Below are positions 8,769 to 18,000 of a stretch of 64,000 nucleotides of DNA, in pieces. Positions within the stretch are counted from its first letter, which is position 1. Every line of letters begins with the position of its first letter. The stretch is from contig JACKCH010000019.1 of NCBI GenBank assembly GCA_020634115.1, positions 62,001-126,000 on the forward strand, in the 5' to 3' direction. A program made the position numbers and the translations under genes. The notes below the pieces were generated by a model. That model worked only from the letters and a program-made list of their open reading frames with translations, did no database searches and was not told where the DNA came from. Source of the DNA: Anaerolineaceae bacterium (lineage in GTDB: Bacteria > Chloroflexota > Anaerolineae > Aggregatilineales > Phototrophicaceae).

Positions 8769-8969
8769 TTACCGCCCTTGCGCTTTGCGCTGGCGGCGGC
8801 GTGACCGGCGAATCGCCTTCTTCTTCTCGATGCGGCGCAGTTCGCTCTTAGAAATGTGCCAACGTTTGCGTCGTACTGTACTCAACACGCCGCTATTGGT
8901 CACACGCTTGCGAAAGCGGCGTAATAGTTGTTCCTGACTTTCATTTGGTTTCAACGTAACGGAAGCCAT
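8769..8969 (-). CDS. rpsU: Small ribosomal subunit protein bS21
   Basis: 66 residues, very basic, with the bS21 pattern VTLKPNESQEQLLRRFRKRV at positions 4-23 and a poly-Arg/Lys C-terminus. bS21 helps the 30S subunit pair with the mRNA Shine-Dalgarno region. It lies between the S1 paralog and infA on the minus strand. The insertion GVLSTVRRKRWHISKSELRR is somewhat divergent from proteobacterial S21. Confidence 0.93.
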   Translation of the reverse strand: MASVTLKPNESQEQLLRRFRKRVTNSGVLSTVRRKRWHISKSELRRIEKKKAIRRSRRRQRKAQGR

Positions 8970-9030
8970 AGATGCGTCAGCCAGCTCCTTTCCTTAACGA
9001 TAAAGGTAGTGTAGTGCAGCTTGTATTGCA

Positions 9031-10269
9031 CTACGCTTCATTCATGATACCTTCTAATTGTACCGAATCTGCTTCATCTTGACTACCGTCAACTTCGGCG
9101 TCTTCTTCACTGGCTTCTGCCGGAAGCCCGGCTTCGGCCCGGCGGGCAAGCCAGCGTTCATTTTCCTCAGCCGTCACTTCCTTCAGGCTCAGGCCCAAGC
9201 GCTGCTTGTCGGCTTCAATGCTGATAATGCGCATCAACAGGGTTTGCCCTTCGTAGATGACCTCCGCAGCATCTGCCGGGGACGGGTCGCTGATCTGGCT
9301 GATATGCAGCAGGGCCTCAATGCCCGGTTCCAGACTCACGAATGCGCCGAACTGCGCGACCCGTGACACCACGCCTTCCACCAGTTGACCGACATGATAG
9401 GCATCTTCAACCTGTGTCCAGGGATTGGGCTGAGTGCGCTTCAGGCTCAAGCCAATCCGCTTGCCTTCGGAATCCAGCCGCAGGATATAGACGTTGACCT
9501 TGTCGCCCACATTGACCACTTCGCGCGGGTGCTTCACGCGATGCCACGCCAGTTCCGAAATATGAATCAGGCCGTCCGCGCCGCCCAGGTCTACGAATGC
9601 GCCGAAGTCACGCAGACCGCTCACTGTGCCGGTGCGGATGTCGCCTTCGGAGAGTGCTTCCAGCAGTGCTTCCTTCTGGACTTCACGGTGTTCCCGCTGG
9701 GCTTCGCGCTGGCTGAAGACCAGGCGGCGGCGTTTGCGATTGACCTCAATGACCTTGACCATCACCGTCTTACCCATCAGCCCGGACATGAAGGTCTTTC
9801 GATCATCGTCGTTCATGCCACGTGGCAGGTCGGCGACATGGCTGGCCGGGATGAATCCGCGCAGGTTGCCGAATGGGACAATTACGCCGCCCCGGTTCAC
9901 GTCAATAACCTGACCTTCCCAGACCTCTTCACTGTTCATCAGTTCTTCGGCGTGTTTCCAGTCCTCGCTTTGCTGCGCCTGCGAAACCGAAAGCACCAGG
10001 TTGCCATCCATATCCTCAACCCGCAGGATCACCACGTCAATTTGCTCACCAACCTGGTAATCTGCGGTGTCTTTGTTCAGGCGTTCAATATCGTGCCGGG
10101 AGACAATACCGTCGCGCCCAACGCCGACATCTACGATCAAACCCTGGTTATCCACCGCCAGAATATTGCCAGTCACCAGGTCGCCGCGTTCCAGGGCAGT
10201 TTCAGCAAAGGACGCTTCTAAGAGCGCGGCGAAATCCATTTCATTCGACAGAGTGTCATCCATCTGCAT
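9031..10269 (-). CDS. rpsA: Ribosomal protein S1-like protein, four S1 domains (paralog A)
   Basis: 412 residues with four OB-fold S1 repeats, roughly residues 29-97, 115-180, 208-276 and 292-361. The third is the canonical GLRDFGAFVDLGGADGLIHI. An acidic C-terminal tail follows. S1 proteins bind mRNA and unfold it on the 30S subunit; four-domain versions are usual outside Proteobacteria. The ribosome site GGGAGAACC lies about 10 nt upstream of the ATG. The gene heads a minus-strand operon with rpsU and infA. Its ~200-nt leader contains an intrinsic terminator. A second four-domain S1 protein is encoded at 41594. Confidence 0.88.
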   Translation of the reverse strand: MQMDDTLSNEMDFAALLEASFAETALERGDLVTGNILAVDNQGLIVDVGVGRDGIVSRHDIERLNKDTADYQVGEQIDVVILRVEDMDGNLVLSVSQAQQSEDWKHAEELMNSEEVWEGQVIDVNRGGVIVPFGNLRGFIPASHVADLPRGMNDDDRKTFMSGLMGKTVMVKVIEVNRKRRRLVFSQREAQREHREVQKEALLEALSEGDIRTGTVSGLRDFGAFVDLGGADGLIHISELAWHRVKHPREVVNVGDKVNVYILRLDSEGKRIGLSLKRTQPNPWTQVEDAYHVGQLVEGVVSRVAQFGAFVSLEPGIEALLHISQISDPSPADAAEVIYEGQTLLMRIISIEADKQRLGLSLKEVTAEENERWLARRAEAGLPAEASEEDAEVDGSQDEADSVQLEGIMNEA

Positions 10270-10324
10270 CTTATTGGTTCTCCCTTATTGGGTCTTTTTT
10301 GGGTGATATGCCCAGGAAATAGGC

Positions 10325-10367
10325 AAAACAAAAACCGTTAATCTATCCTCACGAGGTAGATTAGCGG
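10325..10367 (-). terminator. Intrinsic terminator in the S1-paralog leader (attenuator candidate)
   Basis: Read on the minus strand, arms CCGCTAATCTA and TAGATTAACGG (one G-T wobble) flank an inner CCTCGTGAGG loop-stem and are followed at once by TTTTTGTTTTG. No minus-strand gene ends upstream, so this terminator sits between the S1 promoter and its start codon, about 65 nt before the ATG. It probably governs read-through into rpsA. Confidence 0.75.
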
Positions 10368-10413
10368 ATGTGGTTGCAATGATATTGAATAATCAAAAAA
10401 CACACGAACAACT

Positions 10414-10454
10414 ATTGCGCGTTTCTTCCTCTGTGTATGAGAGTGTCGCGCAAT
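10414..10454 (-). promoter_or_regulatory. Upstream leader stem of the S1 paralog
   Basis: Perfect 8-bp inverted repeat ATTGCGCG ... CGCGCAAT (10447-10454 and 10414-10421) in the transcribed leader, upstream of the terminator hairpin. It could be the regulatory half of an attenuation switch. No known riboswitch or T-box motif is recognised. Confidence 0.45.
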
Positions 10455-10478
10455 CCCCTTCCTGGAATTTTCAAGCGG

Positions 10479-10507
10479 ATTATACAAGTTGGAATTTTGT
10501 TTGTCAA
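10479..10507 (-). promoter_or_regulatory. Consensus sigma-70-type promoter for the S1-rpsU-infA operon
   Basis: On the minus strand TTGACA, a 17-nt spacer and TATAAT, matching the housekeeping consensus at every position. Predicted transcription start is near 10472, giving a leader of about 200 nt before the S1 start at 10269. Confidence 0.85.
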
Positions 10508-10577
10508 TGAGCAGCAGGCGGGTGCGAGGTACAATCTAATACCTATATGTAAGTTCACGAAGATATTGAGGAGCCTG

Positions 10578-11711
10578 ATGAAAATTCTTATAGCACCGGG
10601 GGCTTTTAAGCATAGTTTGAGCGCAGTTGCGGTTGCCGAAGCGATCGCTGTTGGGCTGCAGCGTTCCGGTTTGGGGGCTGACCTGCATCTTTTCCCGATT
10701 GCGGACGGTGGGAATGGCACAGTGGATGTCTTTATGGTCGGGGACGGGCAGCGGGTGAGTGTCGCTACGGTAGACCCGTTGGGGAGGCAGATCTATGCGG
10801 ATTATGCCCGGATTGACGGCGGGCAGACGGCGGTGATCGAAATGGCACTGGCATCCGGGCTAGAACTGCTCAAGCCGGGGGAACTGAATCCCTTGGTGAC
10901 GACCACTTACGGCACGGGACTGCTGCTGCAAGCCGCGCTGGATGCTGGCGCGAGGCGGATCATTATCGGAATGGGCGGGAGCGCGACGGTGGACGGGGGC
11001 GCTGGGTGTATGCAGGCGCTCGGGGTCAGTCTCAAAGACAGTTATGGCCGGGAAATTGAACCTGGCGGCGGAAGTGTCGGCATGGTTCATAGTGTAGATA
11101 CGTCCCGGCTTGATCCGCGCTGGCGCGAGGTAGAAGTCATCATCGCTTCAGATGTGGATAACCCGGCGATAGGCAACCAGGGGGCTGCCGCCGTCTTCGG
11201 GCCACAGAAAGGCGCTGATCCTCATACTGTTCGGGTGCTGGAAACTAATCTGCGCCAGTTTTTCACCCGTGTTCATGAACAGCTTCGTGTAGACGTACGT
11301 GGCATACACGGTGGCGGTGCAGCGGGCGCATTTGCTGCCGGACTGATGGCATTCCTTGGCGGGAAAATCCAATCGGGAATTGACCTGGTTCTCGACTATC
11401 ACCATTTTGTCCGGCAGTTGGAAAATGCCGACCTGGTGGTGACTGGTGAAGGCCAGATAGATGAACAGACGATACACGGCAAAGGCCCGATTGGCGTGGC
11501 GCGTTTAGCGCGTGAACACGGTATTCCAACGGTGGCGATTGTGGGCGGACTCAATGCGGATGATGCACTCCTGCATGAGGCCGGTGTCCAGGCCGTCCTG
11601 CCCATCATCCCTCGTCCGATGTCTTTGGAAGAGGCTTTACAGTCTGCGCCGGAACTGGTGGAGCAGGCTGGACTGCGTTTAGGGTATTTGTTGGCGCTGC
11701 GATACGGCTAA
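10578..11711 (+). CDS. glxK: Glycerate kinase (GlxK/GarK family)
   Basis: 377 residues beginning MKILIAPGAFKHSLSA, the glycerate kinase type-1 opening. Further family blocks are PIADGGNGTVD, VIEMALASGL, MGGSATVDGGAGC, HGGGAAGAFAAGL and VTGEGQIDEQTIHGK. It phosphorylates D-glycerate with ATP to a phosphoglycerate. The upstream in-frame extension from 10437 crosses the promoter and leader of the divergent S1 gene and is not used; GAGG precedes the ATG at 10578. The D-2-hydroxyacid dehydrogenase at 27091 could supply glycerate, but the genes are far apart. Confidence 0.92.
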   Translation: MKILIAPGAFKHSLSAVAVAEAIAVGLQRSGLGADLHLFPIADGGNGTVDVFMVGDGQRVSVATVDPLGRQIYADYARIDGGQTAVIEMALASGLELLKPGELNPLVTTTYGTGLLLQAALDAGARRIIIGMGGSATVDGGAGCMQALGVSLKDSYGREIEPGGGSVGMVHSVDTSRLDPRWREVEVIIASDVDNPAIGNQGAAAVFGPQKGADPHTVRVLETNLRQFFTRVHEQLRVDVRGIHGGGAAGAFAAGLMAFLGGKIQSGIDLVLDYHHFVRQLENADLVVTGEGQIDEQTIHGKGPIGVARLAREHGIPTVAIVGGLNADDALLHEAGVQAVLPIIPRPMSLEEALQSAPELVEQAGLRLGYLLALRYG

Positions 11712-11750
11712 TGATCGCAATATTGGCTGACCCGCAAACTTCTTGCTTTG

Positions 11751-11759
11751 TGCTATAGT
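11751..11759 (+). promoter_or_regulatory. Extended -10 promoter element
   Basis: TGCTATAGT preceded by TTTG, 36 nt before the ATG at 11796. No good -35 hexamer is visible. Same TGCTAtAaT form as before several other genes in the window. Confidence 0.5.
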
Positions 11760-11795
11760 TCTAAATAGTGTTGTTGATGCTGGGAGTATGTATTA

Positions 11796-13268
11796 ATGAA
11801 GATTGTTGAATCGCTTTCGCAGGCCGTGTTGGGATTAATGTCACGGGGGAAACCAACCAATCCGCCATCCAGGAATCCATCAGACTCTCCTAAAACACTG
11901 TCCGGGCAGCCAAAACAGCCGGATCGCCCAGAACATCCAAAACATCCTGAGCATCCTGAGCGCCCTGAGCATCCTGAACACCCGGATCATCCTGAGCGCC
12001 CAGAGCATCCCGAACACCCTGAACACCCGGATCATCCTGAACACCCAGAACATCCTGAACGCCCGGATCGTCCAAAGCATCCCGAACATCCGAGACAGCC
12101 TGGAATCCCGGAACAACCTGTGCCGATGCCTGAGCCAATACCGTTTCCGACGCCCGACCCAGAGCCAACACCAGATCCACAGCCGGAACCAGACCCGACG
12201 CCAGAACCGCAGCCAACGCCGGAACCAGACCCAACGCCCGACCCAGAGCCAATACCGGAACCAGACCCAACGCCAGACCCAGAGCCAATACCGGATCCGC
12301 AGCCGGAACCAGACCCGACGCCGGAACCAGACCCGGCGCCCGAACCAGAGCCAACGCCAGAGCCAGAGTCTAAGCCGGGAATGCGGCGTGTGTTGGTCAT
12401 CACGCATGACCCGGCCCTGCAAACCCAGGGCGGCAAACGCCTGCATGAACATTTCAACTGGCAAGATCCGGCGATGCTGGTCGAAGGCTTTATCAATGAC
12501 CTCGCGGAATGCAGCTATGGGTATGTCCTGTATCGTGTGGTGGAACATATCGTAGTGAATGGGTTCCCGGTTAAAGCGGATGGTTTCCAGTACACCGAAG
12601 AAACCTACCTACAGGCATGGGCAACCGGGCAGTTCCACCAGCCAGATGCGGTAGATTATTACCGCTTACTGAACGACTTCAACCTGATTGGACGCATTAA
12701 CAGCGGCGAGATCGATGAAGTCTGGCTGATGGGGCATCCTTACGGCGGATACTACGAGTCGATCATGGTTGGGCCAGAGGCGTTCTGGTGTAATGCGCCC
12801 CCGCTGGCGAACACCGATTCAGCAAACCGCCAGTTCATCATTATGGGCTTCAATTTTGAGCGCCGTGTGGGTGAAATGCTGGAAAGCTACGGCCATCGTA
12901 TCGAGTCGATTATGGAACGGGTTTACCAAGGTGTGCCAGAAGCGGAAAATATGTGGCATCGCTTTATCCGTTACGACCAGACCTCGCCGGGGAAGGCGGA
13001 ATGTGGCACGGTTCATTTCGCGCCCAACAGTGTGCGCGACTACGATTGGGGTAACACGCACACAGTTTTAAGCCGCTGCGATATCTGGTACAACTATCCC
13101 AATCTGGATGGCGACCCGCGTCAGGTAGATAGTACCGAATGGGGGAGTGGCGACCCGCGTCTTCACCATACCTGGTGGATGAATCATTTCCCACACGGAA
13201 GCGGCGAATCCGGCCAGGAAACCTCCGAAAACTGGTGGAAATACATCATTGATCCGAATAACGTGTAG
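11796..13268 (+). CDS. (PEHP)n/(PEPDPTP)n repeat protein with a conserved-looking C-terminal domain
   Basis: 490 residues. About 30 leading residues without an evident signal peptide are followed by roughly 60-70 residues of PEHP/PERP/PDHP tetrapeptides (His/Arg-rich, basic) and then about 80 residues of acidic PEPDPTPDPEP repeats. The C-terminal ~300 residues form a globular domain starting MRRVLVITHDPAL, with GHPYGGYYES, CNAPPL and a His/Trp-rich end (HHTWWMNHFPHGSGE). I do not recognise this domain; it may be a hydrolase-like surface or secreted domain held on a rigid polyproline stalk. An intrinsic terminator follows at 13294. Confidence 0.65.
   Translation: MKIVESLSQAVLGLMSRGKPTNPPSRNPSDSPKTLSGQPKQPDRPEHPKHPEHPERPEHPEHPDHPERPEHPEHPEHPDHPEHPEHPERPDRPKHPEHPRQPGIPEQPVPMPEPIPFPTPDPEPTPDPQPEPDPTPEPQPTPEPDPTPDPEPIPEPDPTPDPEPIPDPQPEPDPTPEPDPAPEPEPTPEPESKPGMRRVLVITHDPALQTQGGKRLHEHFNWQDPAMLVEGFINDLAECSYGYVLYRVVEHIVVNGFPVKADGFQYTEETYLQAWATGQFHQPDAVDYYRLLNDFNLIGRINSGEIDEVWLMGHPYGGYYESIMVGPEAFWCNAPPLANTDSANRQFIIMGFNFERRVGEMLESYGHRIESIMERVYQGVPEAENMWHRFIRYDQTSPGKAECGTVHFAPNSVRDYDWGNTHTVLSRCDIWYNYPNLDGDPRQVDSTEWGSGDPRLHHTWWMNHFPHGSGESGQETSENWWKYIIDPNNV
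11925..12370 (+). repeat. Coding tandem repeats (PEHP and PEPDPTP units)
   Basis: Degenerate 12-bp units encoding Pro-Glu-His-Pro occupy about 11925-12100. Units encoding Pro-Glu-Pro-Asp-Pro-Thr occupy about 12130-12370. The basic first block and acidic second block are adjacent and could interact or vary in length between strains. Confidence 0.85.
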
Positions 13269-13293
13269 GGGATTTTGACTTTGACCGATTTTG

Positions 13294-13326
13294 GAGAGCA
13301 GTCATTCCTGGCTGCTCTCTGCTTTT
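13294..13326 (+). terminator. Intrinsic terminator of the repeat-protein gene
   Basis: GAGAGCAG (13294-13301), 10-nt loop, CTGCTCTC (13312-13319), then TGCTTTT. It overlaps the last codons of the convergent hrcA gene. Confidence 0.7.
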
Positions 13327-14414
13327 GTGGGGGCATCCTCGTCGTCAGGTGTATCAGGCTGGCTATTCTGGACTTCATACAGATTAGAGAGCATGTTGGT
13401 CATCATGCTGGAGACATAGCGGACGGTACTGATCGCCCGACCATAGTTGAGATGCGTTGGCCCCAGTAGCCCCACCGCGCCGCTCATCTGGCCGGGGACT
13501 CCATAGCGACTGAGAACCATGCTCAACTGGTTCAGTTCTTCCCAGCGTTCCTCCCCGGCGATGACGACCTGCACGTTGTTAATCATGGGCGATAGGATGT
13601 CATTGAGAATCATGTTGATGAAGGCATGTTCCTCAAAAACGCGGATCGCTTGCTGCGCCCCTTCGCTCGTCTGGAACGAATTGATGATTTCGCTCAGACC
13701 TTCCCGGTAAATGAGGCGCACCTGGTTGCTGTCGGCACGTTCCATCAGGTCGGCGGCCAGGTCAATGACCTCGCGTTCCAGCAAGCGAAGCTGCACGCCC
13801 TTCATCCGCACTTCGTTGGCGTTTGCTTCCAGGCACAGCGCATTAATCCGGGCCGCCGTCTCGCTGAGTTGGGTTTGCGGCACGGGGTCGGTTAGGGTGA
13901 GCATTTGCTGGTGGACGCTGCCACTCTCCAGAACCAACACCATCAGTACCAGGCGCCCCTGGATAGAGATCAACTCCACATGCTTGAAGCGGCTGGTATT
14001 AGCAATCGGCGGCGTGACCAGCGCGGCAGCCTGAGCCGTCCGTGCCAGGATATTGACGGCCACCCGCATCCATTGGTCGTTCACGAGCGGCGCACCCTGA
14101 AACTTTTCGACAATCCGCGCCTGTTCGGTTTCGCTCAGGTTGCCTTCGCCCAGCAGTCGCTTGACGAAGTACCGATAGCCTTTTTCTGTGGGAATCCGCC
14201 CGGCAGAAGTATGCGGCGCGGCGATATAACCGAGTTCTTCCAGGAAGCCCATCTCATTACGGATCGTAGCGGAACTCACACTGAGATGCCCGGTTTCTGC
14301 TAGGAATTTAGAACTAATCGGCTCAGGATTCTCCGTATAGCTGCGAACGATGATGGTGAGAATTTCTTCCTGGCGGCGGGTAAGTTCTGGCAAATAGAGG
14401 TCGTCTGTATTCAT
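13302..14414 (-). CDS. hrcA: Heat-inducible transcription repressor HrcA
   Basis: About 370 residues. The N-terminal winged helix LTRRQEEILTIIVRSYTE and the family block SSATIRNEMGFLEELGYI, then HTSAGRIPTEKGYRYFV, are diagnostic of HrcA. A GAF-like central region and the C-terminal GPTHLNYGRAISTVRYVSSM complete it. HrcA normally represses chaperone operons by binding CIRCE elements with GroEL help. No CIRCE element or chaperone gene is visible nearby. The Met at 14414 is preferred over 14444 because family proteins begin just before the LTRRQ block. Confidence 0.92.
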   Translation of the reverse strand: MNTDDLYLPELTRRQEEILTIIVRSYTENPEPISSKFLAETGHLSVSSATIRNEMGFLEELGYIAAPHTSAGRIPTEKGYRYFVKRLLGEGNLSETEQARIVEKFQGAPLVNDQWMRVAVNILARTAQAAALVTPPIANTSRFKHVELISIQGRLVLMVLVLESGSVHQQMLTLTDPVPQTQLSETAARINALCLEANANEVRMKGVQLRLLEREVIDLAADLMERADSNQVRLIYREGLSEIINSFQTSEGAQQAIRVFEEHAFINMILNDILSPMINNVQVVIAGEERWEELNQLSMVLSRYGVPGQMSGAVGLLGPTHLNYGRAISTVRYVSSMMTNMLSNLYEVQNSQPDTPDDEDAPTKAESSQE

Positions 14415-14422
14415 GTGAATGT

Positions 14423-14441
14423 TGTACTCAGTCACAGTACA
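14423..14441. promoter_or_regulatory. Palindrome upstream of hrcA
   Basis: TGTACT, 7 nt, AGTACA: a perfect 6-bp inverted repeat ending 9 bp upstream of the hrcA start. It does not resemble CIRCE. Could be an operator in the hrcA leader. Confidence 0.35.
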
Positions 14442-14541
14442 CATTGATTTTGAGGGTGTTTTGTGCGTTAATTAGGTCATACACACAATCAACATCATAC
14501 CATGTGGTAAGAATAGCGTCAAAATGGAAAGGGAGAGATAC

Positions 14542-14871
14542 ATGGGTTCCAAGACGTTTGAAGTAACTGAAACAAACTTCCAGGACGAAGTCCTGAATTC
14601 AGAACAGCCCGTTCTGGTAGATTTTTGGGCGGAATGGTGTGGGCCATGCAAGATGATCGCCCCAATCGTGGATGAACTCGCTACCCAGTACGATGGCAAA
14701 CTGCGGGTCGGCAAGCTGGATGCGGACGCCCATCAGAGCATCCTGATGAACTATGGCATTATGGGCATTCCCACGCTGATTCTGTTCAAGAACGGGCAGC
14801 CGGTGGAACGGATCGTTGGCTATCAGCCCAAAGACCGGATTGACGGCAAGCTCAAGCCGCATCTGAGCTAG
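14542..14871 (+). CDS. trxA: Thioredoxin
   Basis: 109 residues with the active-site dithiol WCGPC in VDFWAEWCGPCKM and the cis-proline segment GIMGIPTLILFKNG. It reduces protein disulfides in the cytoplasm. The ribosome site GGAAAGGGAGAG precedes the ATG at 14542; the in-frame ATG at 14524 lies upstream of this site and is not used. It is divergent from hrcA, consistent with a stress-related pair, and ends before a clear terminator. Confidence 0.95.
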   Translation: MGSKTFEVTETNFQDEVLNSEQPVLVDFWAEWCGPCKMIAPIVDELATQYDGKLRVGKLDADAHQSILMNYGIMGIPTLILFKNGQPVERIVGYQPKDRIDGKLKPHLS

Positions 14872-14898
14872 CCGCTGCGTTTTTCGACTGGCAAAACA

Positions 14899-14933
14899 CA
14901 AATGCCCGCCGTTCTGGTGGGCATTTTGCTTTT
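14899..14933 (+). terminator. Intrinsic terminator of trxA
   Basis: AAATGCCCGCC, short loop, GGTGGGCATTTT followed by GCTTTT. Confidence 0.8.
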
Positions 14934-14960
14934 CCGGTTGGCATGGTTGAAAAATTCTTT

Positions 14961-14988
14961 GTAGGGGCGCACCGCCGTGCGCTCCTAC
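14961..14988. repeat. Dispersed hairpin repeat (GTAGGGGCGCAC type), copy 1
   Basis: Arms GTAGGGGCGCAC and GTGCGCTCCTAC around CGCC, between trxA and the sensor kinase. Related copies are at 22310, 28371, 38721 and 55517. Confidence 0.7.
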
Positions 14989-15019
14989 TGTGTGACTTCT
15001 GATGGTTCAACACCAGCAG

Positions 15020-18000
15020 CTATTTGATCGGTTGAGTAGCATCTTCCAGGTCAATTTCCTCTGGCTGTTCTTCCTCGGCGGCCAGCGGCACGGTGAAATT
15101 AAACGTCGTGCCAACGCCAAGCTCACTATCTACCCAGATTTTACCGCCATGCAGTTGGATAATGCCTCGGGTGATGGTGAGGCCTAACCCCGTGCCGGGT
15201 TGTTCCCGTGTCAGGGGATTTTCGCTGCGGAAGTAAGGTGTAAACAACCGCACCAGGTCTTCCTGACTCATACCGATACCGGTATCCCGAACGGAGACAT
15301 GAAGCAGCTCCTGGCTTTGTTGGGCCTTATTTTCCGCCGCCTCTGCGATCAGTTCCCCTTTAATGGTAATGGTGCCATCCGGTGGGGTGTATTTGTAGGC
15401 GTTGCTCACCATGTTGGTGAGGACTTGGATGAGACGGTTCTGATCGGCACGAATTAATGGGATTTCCGGCGGCATCTGGATATTCAGGGTTTGCCCTTTA
15501 TCCTCAATCTGGCGGGTGAGGGGGCGCAGGGTTTCAGTAACCACATTACGGAAATCAACGGATGAAAACTCCATCCGCATCTTATCCACCTGAAGTTTGG
15601 TGATGTCGTTCAGGTCGCTCACCAGGGTGTTCATGCGGTCAATATTCGAGCGGATGGTCCCCAGGAAACTGCGCTGCTGTTCGTTCATATCGCCGGTCAC
15701 TCCGCTGAGTAGGAGATCAGCGAATCCGCGCATGGAGGTCATCGGCGTCTTTAACTCATGTGCGACAAAGCTGACAAACTCGCTCTTGGACTCGTTCGCC
15801 CGCTGCATTTCGGCGTAGAACTGCGCGTTGGTGATGGCGATACTCGCATGTTCCGCCAACCGCTGTGCAAAAGCCATATCCACCAGACTCAGACGCGGCT
15901 CACGGTCGGTTTCCAGCACCAGCACAGCATGAATCTCGCCCGCCGACACCATCGGAATAGTGATCTGACTCAACGAATAGCGCAAACTAGGGGTGTAATC
16001 CGGGTCAATCTTCACATCTGGTGCAAGGTCAGCCTGCCGCGTACGCATCACGCGGCGGACAATGCCCTGATTTAGCGGCCAGAGTGCGCCTTCCGCACCT
16101 TCGGGGGAGTCCAAGTCTCCATACCCATAACGGGCAATAATCTCCAGGTGGGCCTGATCTTCCGTCACCAGACCGAGAACGCCAGCCGTTGCGCCACTGT
16201 TCGCGATAGCCCAGCGCATCGTGATTTCTGCCACTTTGTTCATGTCAAGCGAACGGTTTAGCTCAACGTCAATCCGTTCCAGTACTTGTAGTTCGTCCAC
16301 GCGCTGCGAAAGCTGCATGTCGGTCATTTCAAACAGGCGGGCGTTTTCCAGCGCGATAGCCGCTTGCCCGGCAAAAGTCGCCAGGAGTTCGGCGTCCTCA
16401 TCCACGAAAATTCCGCCATGTTTCTTGTTCAGGACTTCCAGAACCCCGGTCACACGTTTCTGAGCGATGAGTGGTGCGGCCAGGATAGCGGTGGTGATGA
16501 AAGTGCTGCCTTCCAGGTCGCCGCCCCAGCGCGGATCATTTGCTGCATCGTTCACGATGACCGGCTTGCCACTGTTGGCAACTTCCCCCACCAGACCTTT
16601 GCCGGATGGGAAGCGCGAGCCGACCAGATTCTGGCCGGAGCCGCCTATGGCGATTTTGAATTCCAGGTCGCCGGAATCATCATCTACCGTGAGGAGCAGC
16701 GAACCCGCTTCGGCTTCAAGAATGTTCACTGCGCTTTTGGTGATAAGTTCCAGCAGGCTCTCAACATGTAGTTCGGAGGCGAGCTGCTGACTGATGTCGT
16801 TCAGCGCGGAAAGCTGGCGGGTGCGGGTTTTGGTTTCGTCATACAACCGCGCTTTTTCCAGCGAAGTCGCGGCCAGGGATCCGATATTCTCGAACAGGCG
16901 TAATTGTTCCTCGTTGTATGTTTCATTCGGGTCAATCGTCCCGACAGCCAGGCAGCCCAGTGTGTTCTTCCCAGCGACCAATGGTACACCCATCCACGCT
17001 TTGAGTGCCGGATCTTCAAAAATGATCGGGCTGTGTCGTTCGCGCATCGCCTCAACATAGTTCGTGACTTGCAGCGGTACGCCGTGTTGGGTGACTTCGC
17101 TGAACAAGTCACGCCCCATCTGCCAGCGTTTATTTTCCTTATCCTCGTAGCGTTCTTCGTGCTCCAGGAAGAAGGCATAGTACAGTTTGGACGGCGCGGC
17201 CTGGTGGCGCAACACGATGTAAAAGTGGGTCGCGCCCAGCAGTCGCTCTGTCTGGTTGCTGATGAGTTCCAGCAGGTTGTCAAACTCAATCGTGAAGTTC
17301 ACCGCCTGGCTGATGTTGCTCAGAATGCCCAGTTCGCGCACCCGCCGTTCCAGCGAGGCAATCGCCATCGCACGTTCCACTGCGATTGCAGTCTGACCGG
17401 CCAGATTGCGGAGAAATCGAATTTCCTCATACTCGTAATAGCTCTTGCCGGAGCGCGGGCGACCAAAGATGATAAACCCGTTCAGATCGTCTTTGCCATG
17501 TAATGCGGCGATTACCAGCGTTTTGAGAATGTTGATGCGGGTGCGTTCCGGCAGCAGTTCGGGCGGCCAGGGACGGTCTTTTTCCAGGTAGATAATCGGG
17601 TCGGCCTGCTGGTTTTTCAGATAGGCGATCAGACTGCTATCCGGGGCGAATGAGACATCAGTCGTGGCGGGGCTGTTAAATGTCTTGTAATGGTCGGTCT
17701 GTGGGTCCTGCAAAAAAACCAGGACATGATCGGGATGAATGGAATGATCCACTTCTTCCCTGAAAACACCAAAAATCGTCTCCAGATCGGTGAGGGTGGT
17801 GAGTTTCTGGCTGTACGTTTCAGCACGTTCCTGGTAATTCGTGCGTACCCGGAAATAAATGGTATCAATGCGTCTTTGTAGGCGTGTCCGTACCGGCAAA
17901 AACAGCGTGGCGATAAAGAAAATAGCCGTAGCGACCAGAATAGGATTATTGGGGTCAATAACTTCGTGCGTGAGGAAGTTGACACCCAATACCAGCAGCA

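Noticed and set aside
9385..10221. 278-aa plus-strand ORF opposite the S1 paralog
   Set aside because: Antisense shadow of a clear four-domain S1 gene. No ribosome site.
11925..12370. CRISPR or minisatellite in the glycerate kinase-hrcA interval
   Set aside because: The repeats are in-frame codons for PEHP and PEPDPTP within a long open frame with a globular C-terminal domain.
11880..12548. 222-aa minus-strand ORF opposite the PEHP repeats
   Set aside because: Low-complexity Arg/Trp/Leu/Val shadow of the proline repeats. No start signal or promoter.
14415..14541. CIRCE element upstream of hrcA
   Set aside because: No TTAGCACTC-N9-GAGTGCTAA match on either strand. The palindrome TGTACT-N7-AGTACA is different.
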